Below, one piece after another: positions 30,857 through 38,843 of a stretch of 64,000 nt of DNA (its first letter is position 1; each line of letters begins with the position of its first letter). A program made the position numbers and the translations under genes. The DNA comes from B10-G9 sp963712165 (lineage in GTDB: Bacteria > Chloroflexota > Anaerolineae > Anaerolineales > UBA11858): the NCBI GenBank assembly GCA_963712165.1, contig CAVQGY010000002.1:744001-808000 (forward strand), in the 5' to 3' direction. The notes beneath the pieces are model-generated. The model was not told where the DNA came from. It was given only the letters and a program-made list of their open reading frames with translations, and searched no databases.

Positions 30857-31372
30857 TCAACCCCGTCCCCCATTTTCCAGAATGATGGGTTCCGGCCCTT
30901 GGAGATCGATATCCCAGGGATAAATGATATACGCGTCTGTTATCGCCGCGTAATAATCTGGTTGGTATTTCAATAAATTCCGATATGGATTGTAATGCAG
31001 CACACAGGTGCAGGGAGAACCCCCGGAACATTCTACCTGATTCTTGATTGCCCAGGTGGTGCGGCCTGATCCCCAGGCATTATTTACAACCAAAACCCTC
31101 CTGCCTTCAAGGAGCTCAGAGTCCGGGAAAAGCTCAAAGGTCGGCCAGGAGAAGAGCTTGGCTTTTACCAGATCTGCCTTTGGAGGGAACTCTGCCTTGG
31201 CGACATGCAGGTCATCAATACCAGTGAAAGCAGCCAAGATGCCTCCGGGGATGATCCCGTTGGGGATGACCATGATGATGGAGTCAAATTCTGTTTCGAA
31301 TTGGGGGGGTAATAGAGAAACCAGTTTGTTTACTTCCCGCCAGGATATGATTTCTTTTCGGGGCTGATCCAT
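30857..31372 (-). CDS. Phosphoribosyltransferase-like protein with degenerate PRPP motif
   Basis: 171 residues; start ATG 31372 has AGGAG upstream. The fold is suggested by ISWREVNKLV, FDSIIMVIPNGIIPGGILAAF (the hydrophobic strand with a substrate loop) and RRVLVVNNAWGSGRTTW where type I PRTases have VLxVDDxxxTGxT. Here the conserved acidic pair is Asn-Asn and the loop is WGSGRT, so catalysis in the standard way is doubtful. End YPWD resembles the xanthine-guanine PRTase group of archaea. It converges with the DUF212 gene. Confidence 0.6.
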   Translation of the reverse strand: MDQPRKEIISWREVNKLVSLLPPQFETEFDSIIMVIPNGIIPGGILAAFTGIDDLHVAKAEFPPKADLVKAKLFSWPTFELFPDSELLEGRRVLVVNNAWGSGRTTWAIKNQVECSGGSPCTCVLHYNPYRNLLKYQPDYYAAITDAYIIYPWDIDLQGPEPIILENGGRG

Positions 31373-31421
31373 GAACTGCTGCTCCTGCCATATATGCTTT
31401 TATTATAGCAATAACCAATAT

Positions 31422-31517
31422 GGAATTGAAAATTAAAAATTGAATATTGAAGATCATTATTTTCTAAATTGAGGGTTTCATTTGTGTATGGAGATCCAAT
31501 TTTCAATCTTCAATCTC
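31422..31517. repeat. AT-rich inverted ATTGAAGATTGAAA-type repeat
   Basis: The left part (31422-31454) and right part (31491-31517) carry the same AT-rich word in opposite orientation (ATTGAAGAT / ATCTTCAAT). Related words recur at 57150-57185 and 59113-59127, all in gene-free DNA. Confidence 0.4.
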
Positions 31518-31527
31518 TATGCTCTAA

Positions 31528-31761
31528 TTAATTTTCCGGGATTTCGCCAGCGGCCTTTTCCAGGATCAGAAATCCACGCCGGAGCAGATCCTCTATCTCT
31601 CTGGGATCGCAGGATTCCTTGGCCAGGCATTTAGCCAGTGATGCCCGAATTCCGCTGGCTTGATGCGCCCAGGCTGAATCGGCGGATATTCTTTCCAGGC
31701 GATCCAAGAGCAGCCTGGATTTCCTTCTGATCCTTTGATCCTGGAATACCCTTTTCTCCAT
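31528..31761 (-). CDS. Small hypothetical protein
   Basis: 77 residues from ATG 31761, with GAGGA about eight bases upstream. Highly charged and helical (RIRRKSRLLLDRLERISADSAWAHQASGIRASLAK), two cysteines, no signal or membrane segment. I do not recognise a family. A Shine-Dalgarno site and a plausible gene boundary speak for a real gene. Confidence 0.5.
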   Translation of the reverse strand: MEKRVFQDQRIRRKSRLLLDRLERISADSAWAHQASGIRASLAKCLAKESCDPREIEDLLRRGFLILEKAAGEIPEN

Positions 31762-31895
31762 CAAACCGTCCTCAAAATTACCCGCCTGCGAAACGGGTAA
31801 AACAGATTGTTAAGAATATTTTACACAGAGGTTGGATTCTTATGGCACAATTAAGGTTATAGAAAGCTAGTATAACCTGACCCAGAGGAGGAGAG

Positions 31896-32663
31896 ATGGA
31901 ATTCGGATTGATGTGTTTTGGCATAGTTATTTTGCTGGCAGTTGTGGCTGTGCTGCGAGGCATCCGCTTACTTTATGAATATGAAAGGGGGGTGATTTTC
32001 ACCCTCGGGAAATATACCGGTACCAGAGAGCCGGGCCTTACGATCGTTATTCCGGTCTTTCAGTCCATGCGGAAAGTGGACATGCGCATAAAGACGGCAG
32101 AAATCCCGCGCCAGGAAGTGATGACCCGAGACAATATTCCCATGCTTGTCAACGCAGTTGTGTATTTTAAAGTCATCAAGCCCGAAGAGGCAATCATCAA
32201 GATCGAGGATTATGCCTTTGCAATCCGCCAGTACACCCAGGCAGCCCTCCGGGATGTGATCGGCAACAGTGAAATGGATTTTGTGCTGACAGAAAGGGAA
32301 TCCATTGCCGAGGATATCAAGGAAATCGTTGACGCGGAAACAAATGGGTGGGGCATCGACGTGGAATCGATCAAGATCCAGGAAGTTGAGCTTCCGGCAG
32401 AAATGAAGCGGGCCATGGCCCAACAAGCTGAAGCAGAGCGTGAACGGCGCGCTGTGGTGATCAACTCCATGGGAGAGCTAGAGGCTTCCAGAAACCTGCA
32501 AAAGGCAGCCGAGGCTTTGGCGGAATCACCTGGCGCGATGCACCTGCGAACTCTGCAAACGATCCGGGCGATCGCCGCAGATCCTTCGGAGAAGATCGTC
32601 CTGTTTATACCGTCCAATATTGAAGGGTTAGTGAAAAATATTGTGGATGCGGGCAAGGGGTAA
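31896..32663 (+). CDS. Slipin/stomatin-type SPFH (band 7) protein
   Basis: 255 residues, start behind GAGGAGG. One N-terminal membrane helix (about 1-22) is followed by the SPFH domain: RGIRLLYEYERGVIFTLGKY, PVFQSMRKVDMRIKTAEIPRQEVMTRDN, and the C-terminal Ala/Glu-rich helix MKRAMAQQAEAERERRAVVINSMGE. Such proteins oligomerise at the membrane as scaffolds; they are often next to a NfeD protease gene, which is absent here. The next gene begins six bases after its stop, so the two are probably one unit. Confidence 0.92.
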   Translation: MEFGLMCFGIVILLAVVAVLRGIRLLYEYERGVIFTLGKYTGTREPGLTIVIPVFQSMRKVDMRIKTAEIPRQEVMTRDNIPMLVNAVVYFKVIKPEEAIIKIEDYAFAIRQYTQAALRDVIGNSEMDFVLTERESIAEDIKEIVDAETNGWGIDVESIKIQEVELPAEMKRAMAQQAEAERERRAVVINSMGELEASRNLQKAAEALAESPGAMHLRTLQTIRAIAADPSEKIVLFIPSNIEGLVKNIVDAGKG

Positions 32664-32669
32664 ATATCC

Positions 32670-33344
32670 ATGACTGGAAAGCTGGAATTTAAAACCCGCT
32701 ACCTGCAGATTGCATTCAACTATGATGCCCTGATGGTCCGGCGAATTCTACCCACAATTGTCCACAGCAGACGAATTCTGATCGAAGCTGGAACACCCTA
32801 TCTTAAACGGGAAGGCATGGACGGCATCCGGATGATCCGGCGCATATGGCGCGGTCAGATTGTCGCAGATATCAAGACAGTTGATGGGGCACTGGGCGAA
32901 GTGGATATGGTCCATGCCGCTGGCGCCACAGCTGCTACTGTGCTGGGCAATTCTCCGGTTGAAACACTGGATATATTTATAGATCGCTGCTCTCGCCTGG
33001 GAATGATCTCAATGATCGACATGCTGGGCGTGAAGGATCCCTTAAAAGTGATGATGCAGCTTCGTGCCTCGCCCGACGTTGTAGTACTTCATGTTGGACG
33101 GGATGAGGAAAATACACGGGGTAAGCTGATCCAGTACCGCCATGTCAATCGGGTCCGTAGTAAATTCGATGTCCTGATCTCTGCTGCTGGTGGCGTAGGA
33201 CTCAAGGAAGCCCGCAGCGCTATCTTCAATGGAGCGAATATCGTGGTAGCCAACCTGGTTCACCCCAGCGATCCCTGGAGAGGGATCTCGACGGATACGG
33301 ATGTTTCGGTCATGGCAAGGGAGTTCCTGTCAACCATTGAGTGA
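32670..33344 (+). CDS. 3-hexulose-6-phosphate synthase / OMP decarboxylase superfamily (HUMPS) protein
   Basis: 224 residues. The diagnostic D-x-K-x-x-D motif appears as VADIKTVDGALGEVDMV (about 69-85) on the third strand of a TIM barrel, and MISMIDMLGVKDPLKVM, VVVLHVGRDE and VLISAAGGVGLKEARSAIFNGANIVVANLV cover later strands. Family members are HPS (formaldehyde fixation), KGPDC and OMPDC. HPS normally pairs with a 6-phospho-3-hexuloisomerase; none is adjacent, so the exact reaction is open. Followed by a hairpin. Confidence 0.75.
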   Translation: MTGKLEFKTRYLQIAFNYDALMVRRILPTIVHSRRILIEAGTPYLKREGMDGIRMIRRIWRGQIVADIKTVDGALGEVDMVHAAGATAATVLGNSPVETLDIFIDRCSRLGMISMIDMLGVKDPLKVMMQLRASPDVVVLHVGRDEENTRGKLIQYRHVNRVRSKFDVLISAAGGVGLKEARSAIFNGANIVVANLVHPSDPWRGISTDTDVSVMAREFLSTIE

Positions 33345-33376
33345 GCAATGGCAGGAACAGCAGAATAACCAAAAAC

Positions 33377-33404
33377 ACATGCCAGGGCATTTGCCCTGGC
33401 ATGT
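33377..33404 (+). terminator. Hairpin after the HUMPS gene
   Basis: ACATGCCAGGGCA pairs with TGCCCTGGCATGT nearly without a loop; only a short T-poor tail follows. A likely terminator shared by two convergent genes. Confidence 0.55.
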
Positions 33405-33481
33405 TAATTACTGGGTGGTCAGCATATTTTGTAACGGATCAGCAGCTCCTGGTTGTTAACTACTCGTGAATTTCTTCTGGC

Positions 33482-34312
33482 CTAGGGAGTGCCCAGGGAG
33501 GCGATGATCATCTCTCCCACAAGTTGATTTTTACCCTCAAGGGAAATGCCTGCCAGGCAATGGCTGGAACCGGCATGATAGATGATCCCGAATTCGAAAT
33601 CCCCCAGGCGGATTTCTGGAGTACCATCCGAGCCTTGGTACCAGATTGAAGTGATCTCACCACTGGGGCACACCAACTGATTCCGATTTAATGTTGTACT
33701 CCCAATTTGCATCGTTCCCTGTGCAATGAATTCTCCTTCCCCAACTCCGGTGGGCCAGAGAAGCGTATCATCTCCAGACTCCCTGAAAGTAAGTCGGATG
33801 TTCATGCCGTTCCCCTCTGTTTCAGGCAGCAAAGTGAGTAAGTGTCCACTGAGCATCCCCCCACCGGTATCCTCACGCACGATCCAATCCTCGGGTAGTT
33901 TGAAAGAGAAACCATAAACTGGATGTGTATAAGTTAGCCAGGTTGCGTACTCTTCGGGGTTGATGGTAGGAAGGGATGGCAATCCTTCCGATGCACTGGT
34001 CGGTGTTGCCCCGCCATCATTCCCATCATTTGAGCCAGATCCATCCGAGGCAGGCAGACATTCTCCGCGGAAGTATGCCCATTCATCGCAGCTGCTGCCG
34101 TCTGGGAAATTGCATACCCCGCTCTGGCTGCCATCTTCTGCGGTTATGATCTCCAGGGCATATCCCTGATCCAGGCAGTACTCGGAAGCCGGATTGGCCA
34201 TCTCAGGTACGGCTTCAGTAGGCTCAGCCCCTGTATTTGCCTGGCAGGCGGTTGCTGTGAGGACCATAATGGTCGCACATACGGAAATAAGCTTAAGATC
34301 AAAAATCTTCAT
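33482..34312 (-). CDS. DUF333-domain lipoprotein
   Basis: 276 residues. A signal peptide ends in a lipobox (TATAC, cysteine near 23). The DUF333 unit NPASEYCLDQGYALEI...GVCNFPDGSSCDEWAYFRGEC lies at about 41-90, followed by a Ser/Gly/Asn linker and a C-terminal domain (about 120-276) with YTHPVYGFSFKLPEDWIV that resembles PsbP-like or surface lipoprotein folds. Extracytoplasmic. Function unknown. Confidence 0.75.
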   Translation of the reverse strand: MKIFDLKLISVCATIMVLTATACQANTGAEPTEAVPEMANPASEYCLDQGYALEIITAEDGSQSGVCNFPDGSSCDEWAYFRGECLPASDGSGSNDGNDGGATPTSASEGLPSLPTINPEEYATWLTYTHPVYGFSFKLPEDWIVREDTGGGMLSGHLLTLLPETEGNGMNIRLTFRESGDDTLLWPTGVGEGEFIAQGTMQIGSTTLNRNQLVCPSGEITSIWYQGSDGTPEIRLGDFEFGIIYHAGSSHCLAGISLEGKNQLVGEMIIASLGTP

Positions 34313-34516
34313 TATTCAATCTCCTTTTTCCAACTGTTGTTGGTTCTCCATATTCATCATGAATCGCACGTATGGTTCTCTAAAAACAGATATTCCATAG
34401 TGATGAGACTATTATCGCGAATATATGTAGTAAAGTAGTTGAAAACCATTATCAATCAGGTCAAAATCATTTAGAATTTGTATGAAATATCAGACAAGTC
34501 CGTTTGAGAGGATACT

Positions 34517-35209
34517 ATGCAGGCATTTCTTATCACCCCGGGAGATGATGAAGCAGCGGTATTACGACTGCTGCTGCAAAAAGGGGGATTTGTCGTCCAA
34601 TCTGCAAAAAGCATGGCCGATTTAACCAGCGCTTGGCCAGAAGATCCCCTGGATTTGATCGTGATTTCGCTGGATGAGTTCAATGTTAAGCTTTTAGGAG
34701 AAATTAAAATGTTGAGGCTGCACTATGTGATTCCATTCCTCCTGATAGCAGATTCTGTATCTGAAAATAATCTGGTGGGACTGCTGGATGCAGGGATAGA
34801 TCTGGTTGTCACCAGACCATATGGTATCAAGGGATTACAGGCCCAGATCCGGTCTTTGATCCGGAGAACCCAGGGTACGTCATTGTTCCACCAACCAGAT
34901 CTGACTCGAGGGGGTGTGACCCTGAATCCTTCTGATAGAACGGTAACTGTGGTAAACCGGGCGGCAGTTCGATTGACCCACCTGGAATTTCGCCTGTTGC
35001 ACACATTGCTGACCAATCCAGGTCAGGTGATTCCCTCTGATAACCTTGTAGAGTATGTCTGGGGGTATAGTGGGGAAGGAAACCGCGATCTGGTGCGCGG
35101 GTTGGTTCAGCGGTTAAGAAATAAGGTTGAGCCTGACCCGCGCAATCCTAGATATATCTTGAACGCGCCAGGAATTGGATATTCATTCCGGGAAGATTTC
35201 CCGGAATGA
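34517..35209 (+). CDS. OmpR-type response regulator with degenerate receiver
   Basis: 230 residues: an N-terminal receiver-like domain (1-118) and a C-terminal winged helix (about 130-228; LTHLEFRLLHTLLTNPGQVIPSDNLVEYVWG, then LVQRLRNKVEPDPRNPRYILNAPGIGYSF). Acid residues D10/D11 are present, but the phosphoacceptor position of the DLIVIS strand is Ser51, the usual Thr/Ser at the end of strand 4 is Ala (LIADS), and the lysine of strand 5 is Arg (TRPYG). It is therefore probably an atypical regulator that does not use aspartyl phosphorylation. No histidine kinase gene is adjacent. Confidence 0.85.
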   Translation: MQAFLITPGDDEAAVLRLLLQKGGFVVQSAKSMADLTSAWPEDPLDLIVISLDEFNVKLLGEIKMLRLHYVIPFLLIADSVSENNLVGLLDAGIDLVVTRPYGIKGLQAQIRSLIRRTQGTSLFHQPDLTRGGVTLNPSDRTVTVVNRAAVRLTHLEFRLLHTLLTNPGQVIPSDNLVEYVWGYSGEGNRDLVRGLVQRLRNKVEPDPRNPRYILNAPGIGYSFREDFPE

Positions 35210-35298
35210 TGATCCGGATTAACAGTCATTTAATATGTGATTTCAACGTCTGAGGAGTAATTTGAACAGAATAGGGATTTTTTTTAGACAGATCTTGA

Positions 35299-35322
35299 AC
35301 CCTGAATGTGTATATTCAGGGT
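35299..35322. promoter_or_regulatory. Palindrome upstream of the zinc-ribbon gene
   Basis: ACCCTGAAT and its exact complement ATTCAGGGT, separated by six bases, 34 bases before the start of the small zinc-ribbon gene. No T tract follows, so an operator is as likely as a terminator of the response-regulator gene. Confidence 0.4.
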
Positions 35323-35355
35323 ACTAGAAGAATTATCCACGTTTAAAGGTTATAG

Positions 35356-35559
35356 ATGTCAGCTAAATGCCCTAACTGCAATTACTCCATGCAATTTTCC
35401 CGCCTGATGGAAATCAATCACTTAGTGATCTGCTCCAACTGCGGAGTTGAGTTGGAGGTTGTCTGGTTGTATCCATTGACTCTGGCAATGAACTCCAGGT
35501 CAAATCCTGATCTGGATTCCGAGGAGCATCGAAAGAATAAGTTCAAGAAAGGCCGATGA
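35356..35559 (+). CDS. Small zinc-ribbon protein (LysW-like)
   Basis: 67 residues. Four cysteines in two knuckles, CPNC at 5-8 and CSNC at about 31-34, form a zinc ribbon with a strand pattern like LysW, the amino-group carrier protein (ICSNCGVELEVVWLYPL). The C-terminal EDWGE tail used for substrate attachment in true LysW is missing (the protein ends basic, KKGR), so it is not expected to carry lysine intermediates. AAAGG lies six bases before the ATG. Confidence 0.55.
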   Translation: MSAKCPNCNYSMQFSRLMEINHLVICSNCGVELEVVWLYPLTLAMNSRSNPDLDSEEHRKNKFKKGR

Positions 35560-35669
35560 TCCTTTTTTAATAGGTTTCAAGCGCGGTTATTGCGGGTTTT
35601 TTCTTGCCTGGGATCCTCTGAACACAGATTTCCGAATGGAAGGGTATGGGAAGGCAGGGAATACCCAGC

Positions 35670-36824
35670 CTAATAGATCGGCAGGCTGGGATCTATAGAC
35701 ACTGCCCAGGCATTGATACCGCCTTTGAGGTTCTTGACTTTCTTGAACCCTGCGCTGGCAAGGATCTCTAGGGCTCGGGTCGATCTTGTTCCTGCCTTGC
35801 AGAAAAGCACAATATCCTCAGCGCTGTCCAGTTCAGAGAGCCGGCTGGCAAACTGGCCCAGAGGGATCAACTCGGACCCGTCCAGGTTGGATATTTCCTG
35901 TTCATGCGGTTCGCGGACATCGATAAGGCGTAAAGTTGCGCCAGAGGCTAGTTTGTCGGCGAGTTCTTGAGCAGTGATGTCCCAATCCTCACCCGCGGAG
36001 CCACCCGCATGATCAAGGGCGGGATATCCGCAAAACTCCTCGTAGTCGATCAGTTCAGTGACTTCAGGATGTTCTCCACAAACCTTGCAATCAGGATTCT
36101 TGTGCAGTTTGACGGTTAGGAAGGTTAGATCCAGAGCGTCATAGATCAGCAGCCGGCCGATCAGAGGTTCCCCGATTCCGAGAATGAGTTTGAGGGTTTC
36201 AGTGGCCTGTATGCTACCGATCGTGCCCGGTAGCACACCCAGAACTCCGCCTTCTGCACAGGAAGGGACCAGCCCGGGAGGAGGTGGTTCAGGGAACAGG
36301 CAGCGGTAGCAGGGTCCACGTTCAGCGCTAAAAATACTGGCCTGGCCGTCAAACCGGTAGATCGATCCGTACACGTTGGGCTTGCCGGTTAAGACACAGA
36401 GATCATTGACCAGGTAGCGGGTCGGAAAATTGTCGGTCCCGTCAACGATGATGTCATAGGGTTCGGCGATCTGAAAGGCATTATCCGAGTTGAGGAACTC
36501 ATTATAGATATCCACCTGGATCTCTGGATTGAGGTCCAGCAGGCGATCCCGGGCGGATTCCACTTTTAAGTCGCCCAGCCTTCCTTCACCATGGATGATC
36601 TGGCGCTGCAGGTTGGAATAATCCACCACGTCATAATCCACAAGGCCGATCCTGCCGATACCGGCGGCAGCCAGATAGAGAGCGACTGGTGATCCCAGTC
36701 CTCCTGTGCCGACCACCAGAACGGAGGCGGCTTTGAGTTTTCTTTGCCCATCCAACCCCACATCAGGAATCAGGAGGTGGCGGGAATAACGGTGGATTTC
36801 CTTGTGACTGAGTTCAGGGAGCAT
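35670..36824 (-). CDS. MoeB/MoeZ-type adenylyltransferase with C-terminal rhodanese domain
   Basis: 384 residues from ATG 36824 (GGAGGGG just upstream). The E1-like domain shows RYSRHLLIPDVGLDGQRKL, the nucleotide loop VLVVGTGGLGSPVALYLAAAGIG and DYSNLQRQIIH. A zinc pair CxxC occurs in LHKNPDCKVCGEHP. The rhodanese domain (about 285-384) ends with the active cysteine in IVLFCKAGTRSTRA. It adenylates the C-terminus of the neighbouring ubiquitin-like carrier and transfers sulfur to it. Last gene of the cysM-mec-cysO-moeB operon. MoeZ of Mycobacterium has the same two-domain layout. Confidence 0.9.
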   Translation of the reverse strand: MLPELSHKEIHRYSRHLLIPDVGLDGQRKLKAASVLVVGTGGLGSPVALYLAAAGIGRIGLVDYDVVDYSNLQRQIIHGEGRLGDLKVESARDRLLDLNPEIQVDIYNEFLNSDNAFQIAEPYDIIVDGTDNFPTRYLVNDLCVLTGKPNVYGSIYRFDGQASIFSAERGPCYRCLFPEPPPPGLVPSCAEGGVLGVLPGTIGSIQATETLKLILGIGEPLIGRLLIYDALDLTFLTVKLHKNPDCKVCGEHPEVTELIDYEEFCGYPALDHAGGSAGEDWDITAQELADKLASGATLRLIDVREPHEQEISNLDGSELIPLGQFASRLSELDSAEDIVLFCKAGTRSTRALEILASAGFKKVKNLKGGINAWAVSIDPSLPIY

Positions 36825-36840
36825 TTCCCCTCCAGTGTGT

Positions 36841-37113
36841 TTACCCTCCAGCAATGGAAGGGATGATCAGGACCGTATCTCCACCCGCAAGGGGGGTTTC
36901 CAATCCATCTAACTGGTTGATATTTTCCTCTTCCAGGAAGAGGTTAATAAAGGGCCTGAGCTGGCCAGTATCACTAAAGAGATGTTTCTTAAGCTCGGGA
37001 TGGAGTTGAACAACGGCTTCCAGCAGATCCGCGACGGTTTCACCGGGCAATGTAATGATGCTCTCTCCAGATGCGTAGGGACGAAGCGGGGTGGGTATTT
37101 TTAGGTTTGGCAT
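36841..37113 (-). CDS. ThiS/MoaD-like sulfur carrier protein (CysO-like)
   Basis: 90 residues from the ATG at 37113, nine bases after AAGGAA (another ATG at 37122 is too close to that site). Beta-grasp fold: IKIPTPLRPY-type first strand, LLEAVVQLHPELKKHLF helix, and the C-terminal IPSIAGG. The final Gly-Gly is the site of adenylation and thiocarboxylation. Position between the JAMM peptidase and the MoeB-type activator, with a PLP cysteine synthase upstream, points to the CysO role, that is, sulfur donor for cysteine synthesis. Confidence 0.88.
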   Translation of the reverse strand: MPNLKIPTPLRPYASGESIITLPGETVADLLEAVVQLHPELKKHLFSDTGQLRPFINLFLEEENINQLDGLETPLAGGDTVLIIPSIAGG

Positions 37114-37166
37114 AATGATCATTCCTTGTCATAATTTTACACAAATTAGTCCAGATCAGACCGGAT

Positions 37167-37607
37167 TCATTTGAACAGGATCAGTTCTTCTTCATCGAAT
37201 CCCGACCGATCATCCCGCAACCGCCAGCATTTTGAACCCCCTGCTTTTCCTCCCTGGATGCTGGTGATCAGATAGGAATACCAGGGAATGGCATGACCCC
37301 GGTCGAATTCTGAGGGCTGGTTAGGGTGGTCGGGATGGGAGTGAAAGATGCCCAGAATAGATAGCCCCAATTCTTCAGCTTGCTTTTCGCCTGCCAGCAT
37401 ATCTTCAGCTGTTATGAGATACCGATTGTGCCTGGCTGCATGCTCCCGGGCATTCTCCAGGTAGATCAGACCCTCAACGGACCGCGTCTCTCCATCATCC
37501 CTGCCTAACATCAAGCCAGCCCCTTCTTCAGGATAGGATTCTTCGCCGTGGGCATGAATACGAGCCAGGATCTCCCCCGGCAGATTGATCTTCAGGATCT
37601 GTTCCAT
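37167..37607 (-). CDS. JAMM/MPN+ metallopeptidase (Mec-like)
   Basis: 146 residues. The zinc motif is intact: Glu28 in the PEEGAGLMLG strand, then H89-S-H91-P and Asp102 in FHSHPDHPNQPSEFD (HxHP-x7-S-x2-D). In Mycobacterium, Mec hydrolyses cysteine from the CysO-cysteine adduct; the same role is inferred here from the operon. Its start overlaps the end of the cysteine-synthase gene by 16 bases, so translation is coupled. Confidence 0.88.
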   Translation of the reverse strand: MEQILKINLPGEILARIHAHGEESYPEEGAGLMLGRDDGETRSVEGLIYLENAREHAARHNRYLITAEDMLAGEKQAEELGLSILGIFHSHPDHPNQPSEFDRGHAIPWYSYLITSIQGGKAGGSKCWRLRDDRSGFDEEELILFK

Positions 37608-38536
37608 AATGCCTCATCGCTTAAGTATTTAAAACCGGCATCGGGAAAAACCGTCACAACCACCCCCTGCTTGATTTCATGGGCGACTTGTCTGGCAGCC
37701 ACAGCAGCAGCTCCAGAAGAGATCCCGACAAAGTACCCTTCCTCATGAGCCAGACAGCGGACCATATCATAGGCGTCCTCAGTTCGAACCTTTATGATCC
37801 GGTTGGCAGCTTCGGGGTCATAGATTCCAGGCCGGATAGCCGAAGGAATGTGTTTTAGGCCTTCCAGCCCGTGAAAAGGAGAATCGGGCTGGACCCCGAT
37901 GAGTTCCACATCAGGGAGGTGTTCAGCCAGGTAGCGCGAAACGCCTGTCAGTGTACCGGTGGTTCCCATCCCGACCACAAAATGAGTGATCTGCCCCTGT
38001 GTTTGTTCGATCAGTTCGGGCCCGGTGGTGCGGTAATGGGCCTTCCAGTTTTCCGGATTGTCGTACTGGTTGGCAAAGTAGTATTTCCCCGGATTGTGAT
38101 CAGCCATTTCCCGGGCGATCCTGATCGCGCCATCCGAGCCTTCCAACGGATCGGTCAGAACCAGCTCCGCTCCCAGGGCCTTCATGATCTTGATTCTCTC
38201 CGGGCTAGCGTTAGAGGGCATAGCCAGGGTGATGGGGATTCCCAGGGCAGCCCCGAAGGTTGCGTAGGCGATGCCCATATTGCCGGATGTTGAATCCAGC
38301 AGGCTCATGCCGGGCAGGATCAGACCCTGGTGGAGCGCGTGCTGGATAATTCCCCAGGCGGGCCGGTCCTTTACCGAGCCGCTGGGATTGAACCACTCCG
38401 CCTTGGCAAAGACCTGGGCTTTGCTGTGGGCTCGACCTGTAAGTGTGACCAGGGGGAGCAGGGGTGTATTGCCAACCAACGAAGGCATGCCCTCGTCAAG
38501 TTTTATTCTTTTTACATATGGAATTAGCTCCTGCAT
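37592..38536 (-). CDS. PLP-dependent cysteine synthase (CysM-like)
   Basis: 314 residues. The PLP lysine is Lys56 in NPSGSVKDRPA, the substrate loop is STSGNMGIA and the phosphate-binding loop GMGTTGTLTGV. The C-terminal ISSGAAAVAA also fits the O-acetylserine/O-phosphoserine sulfhydrylase family. Because the gene is followed by Mec-like, CysO-like and MoeB-like genes, the sulfur donor is more likely a protein thiocarboxylate than free sulfide. First gene of the operon, 190 bases downstream of a candidate promoter, with a structured leader in between. Confidence 0.88.
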   Translation of the reverse strand: MQELIPYVKRIKLDEGMPSLVGNTPLLPLVTLTGRAHSKAQVFAKAEWFNPSGSVKDRPAWGIIQHALHQGLILPGMSLLDSTSGNMGIAYATFGAALGIPITLAMPSNASPERIKIMKALGAELVLTDPLEGSDGAIRIAREMADHNPGKYYFANQYDNPENWKAHYRTTGPELIEQTQGQITHFVVGMGTTGTLTGVSRYLAEHLPDVELIGVQPDSPFHGLEGLKHIPSAIRPGIYDPEAANRIIKVRTEDAYDMVRCLAHEEGYFVGISSGAAAVAARQVAHEIKQGVVVTVFPDAGFKYLSDEALWNRS

Positions 38537-38556
38537 GCTGTTTACACCCTTAAACC

Positions 38557-38653
38557 AAAAAACTGATCGAATATCCTGAGAAAGCTGTAGGCTTGCTGGC
38601 GCGGAAACCGCGGCTGCTTTCTGGTTGTTGGATCAGTTTTGAGTAGAAAGCAG
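38557..38653 (-). promoter_or_regulatory. Candidate transcription attenuator in the cysM leader
   Basis: On the minus strand, a terminator-like structure pairs AAAACTGATC (38640-38631) with GATCAGTTTT (38568-38559), extended by a U tract to 38557, and encloses AGAAAGC/GCTTTCT and CGCGG/CCGCG stems. The inner AGAAAGCAG (38622-38614) is also exactly complementary to an upstream CTGCTTTCT (38653-38645). The two pairings exclude each other, as in an antiterminator/terminator switch. No known riboswitch or T-box consensus was recognised. The rest of the 38537-38843 gap holds only the candidate promoter. Confidence 0.5.
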
Positions 38654-38728
38654 TTTTACGATCCCCGCTGTATACAGGAACAGTTGAAAATCATAAATAA
38701 ATCCAAATAATATGAGAATATTGATATA

Positions 38729-38759
38729 TATATAGTAATTTATTCTGCCGGACTGTCAA
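38729..38759 (-). promoter_or_regulatory. Candidate promoter of the cysM operon
   Basis: TTGACA on the minus strand (38759-38754) and an AT run with TATATA at 38734-38729 (19-base spacer; CTATAT at 18 is the alternative). Confidence 0.45.
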
Positions 38760-38843
38760 CCCCGGCTGTGTAATTCAGTCTATTATTAGACGCTAAGGGG
38801 TTAATTATCCTTACGGGCTTTTTTCTGTTTTTGGGCTTTCCTG

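Noticed and set aside
38557..38653. T-box reading of the cysM leader, because GGAAACCGCGG resembles the T-box consensus
   Set aside because: That resemblance is on the plus strand, while cysM is on the minus strand, and no specifier loop is seen.
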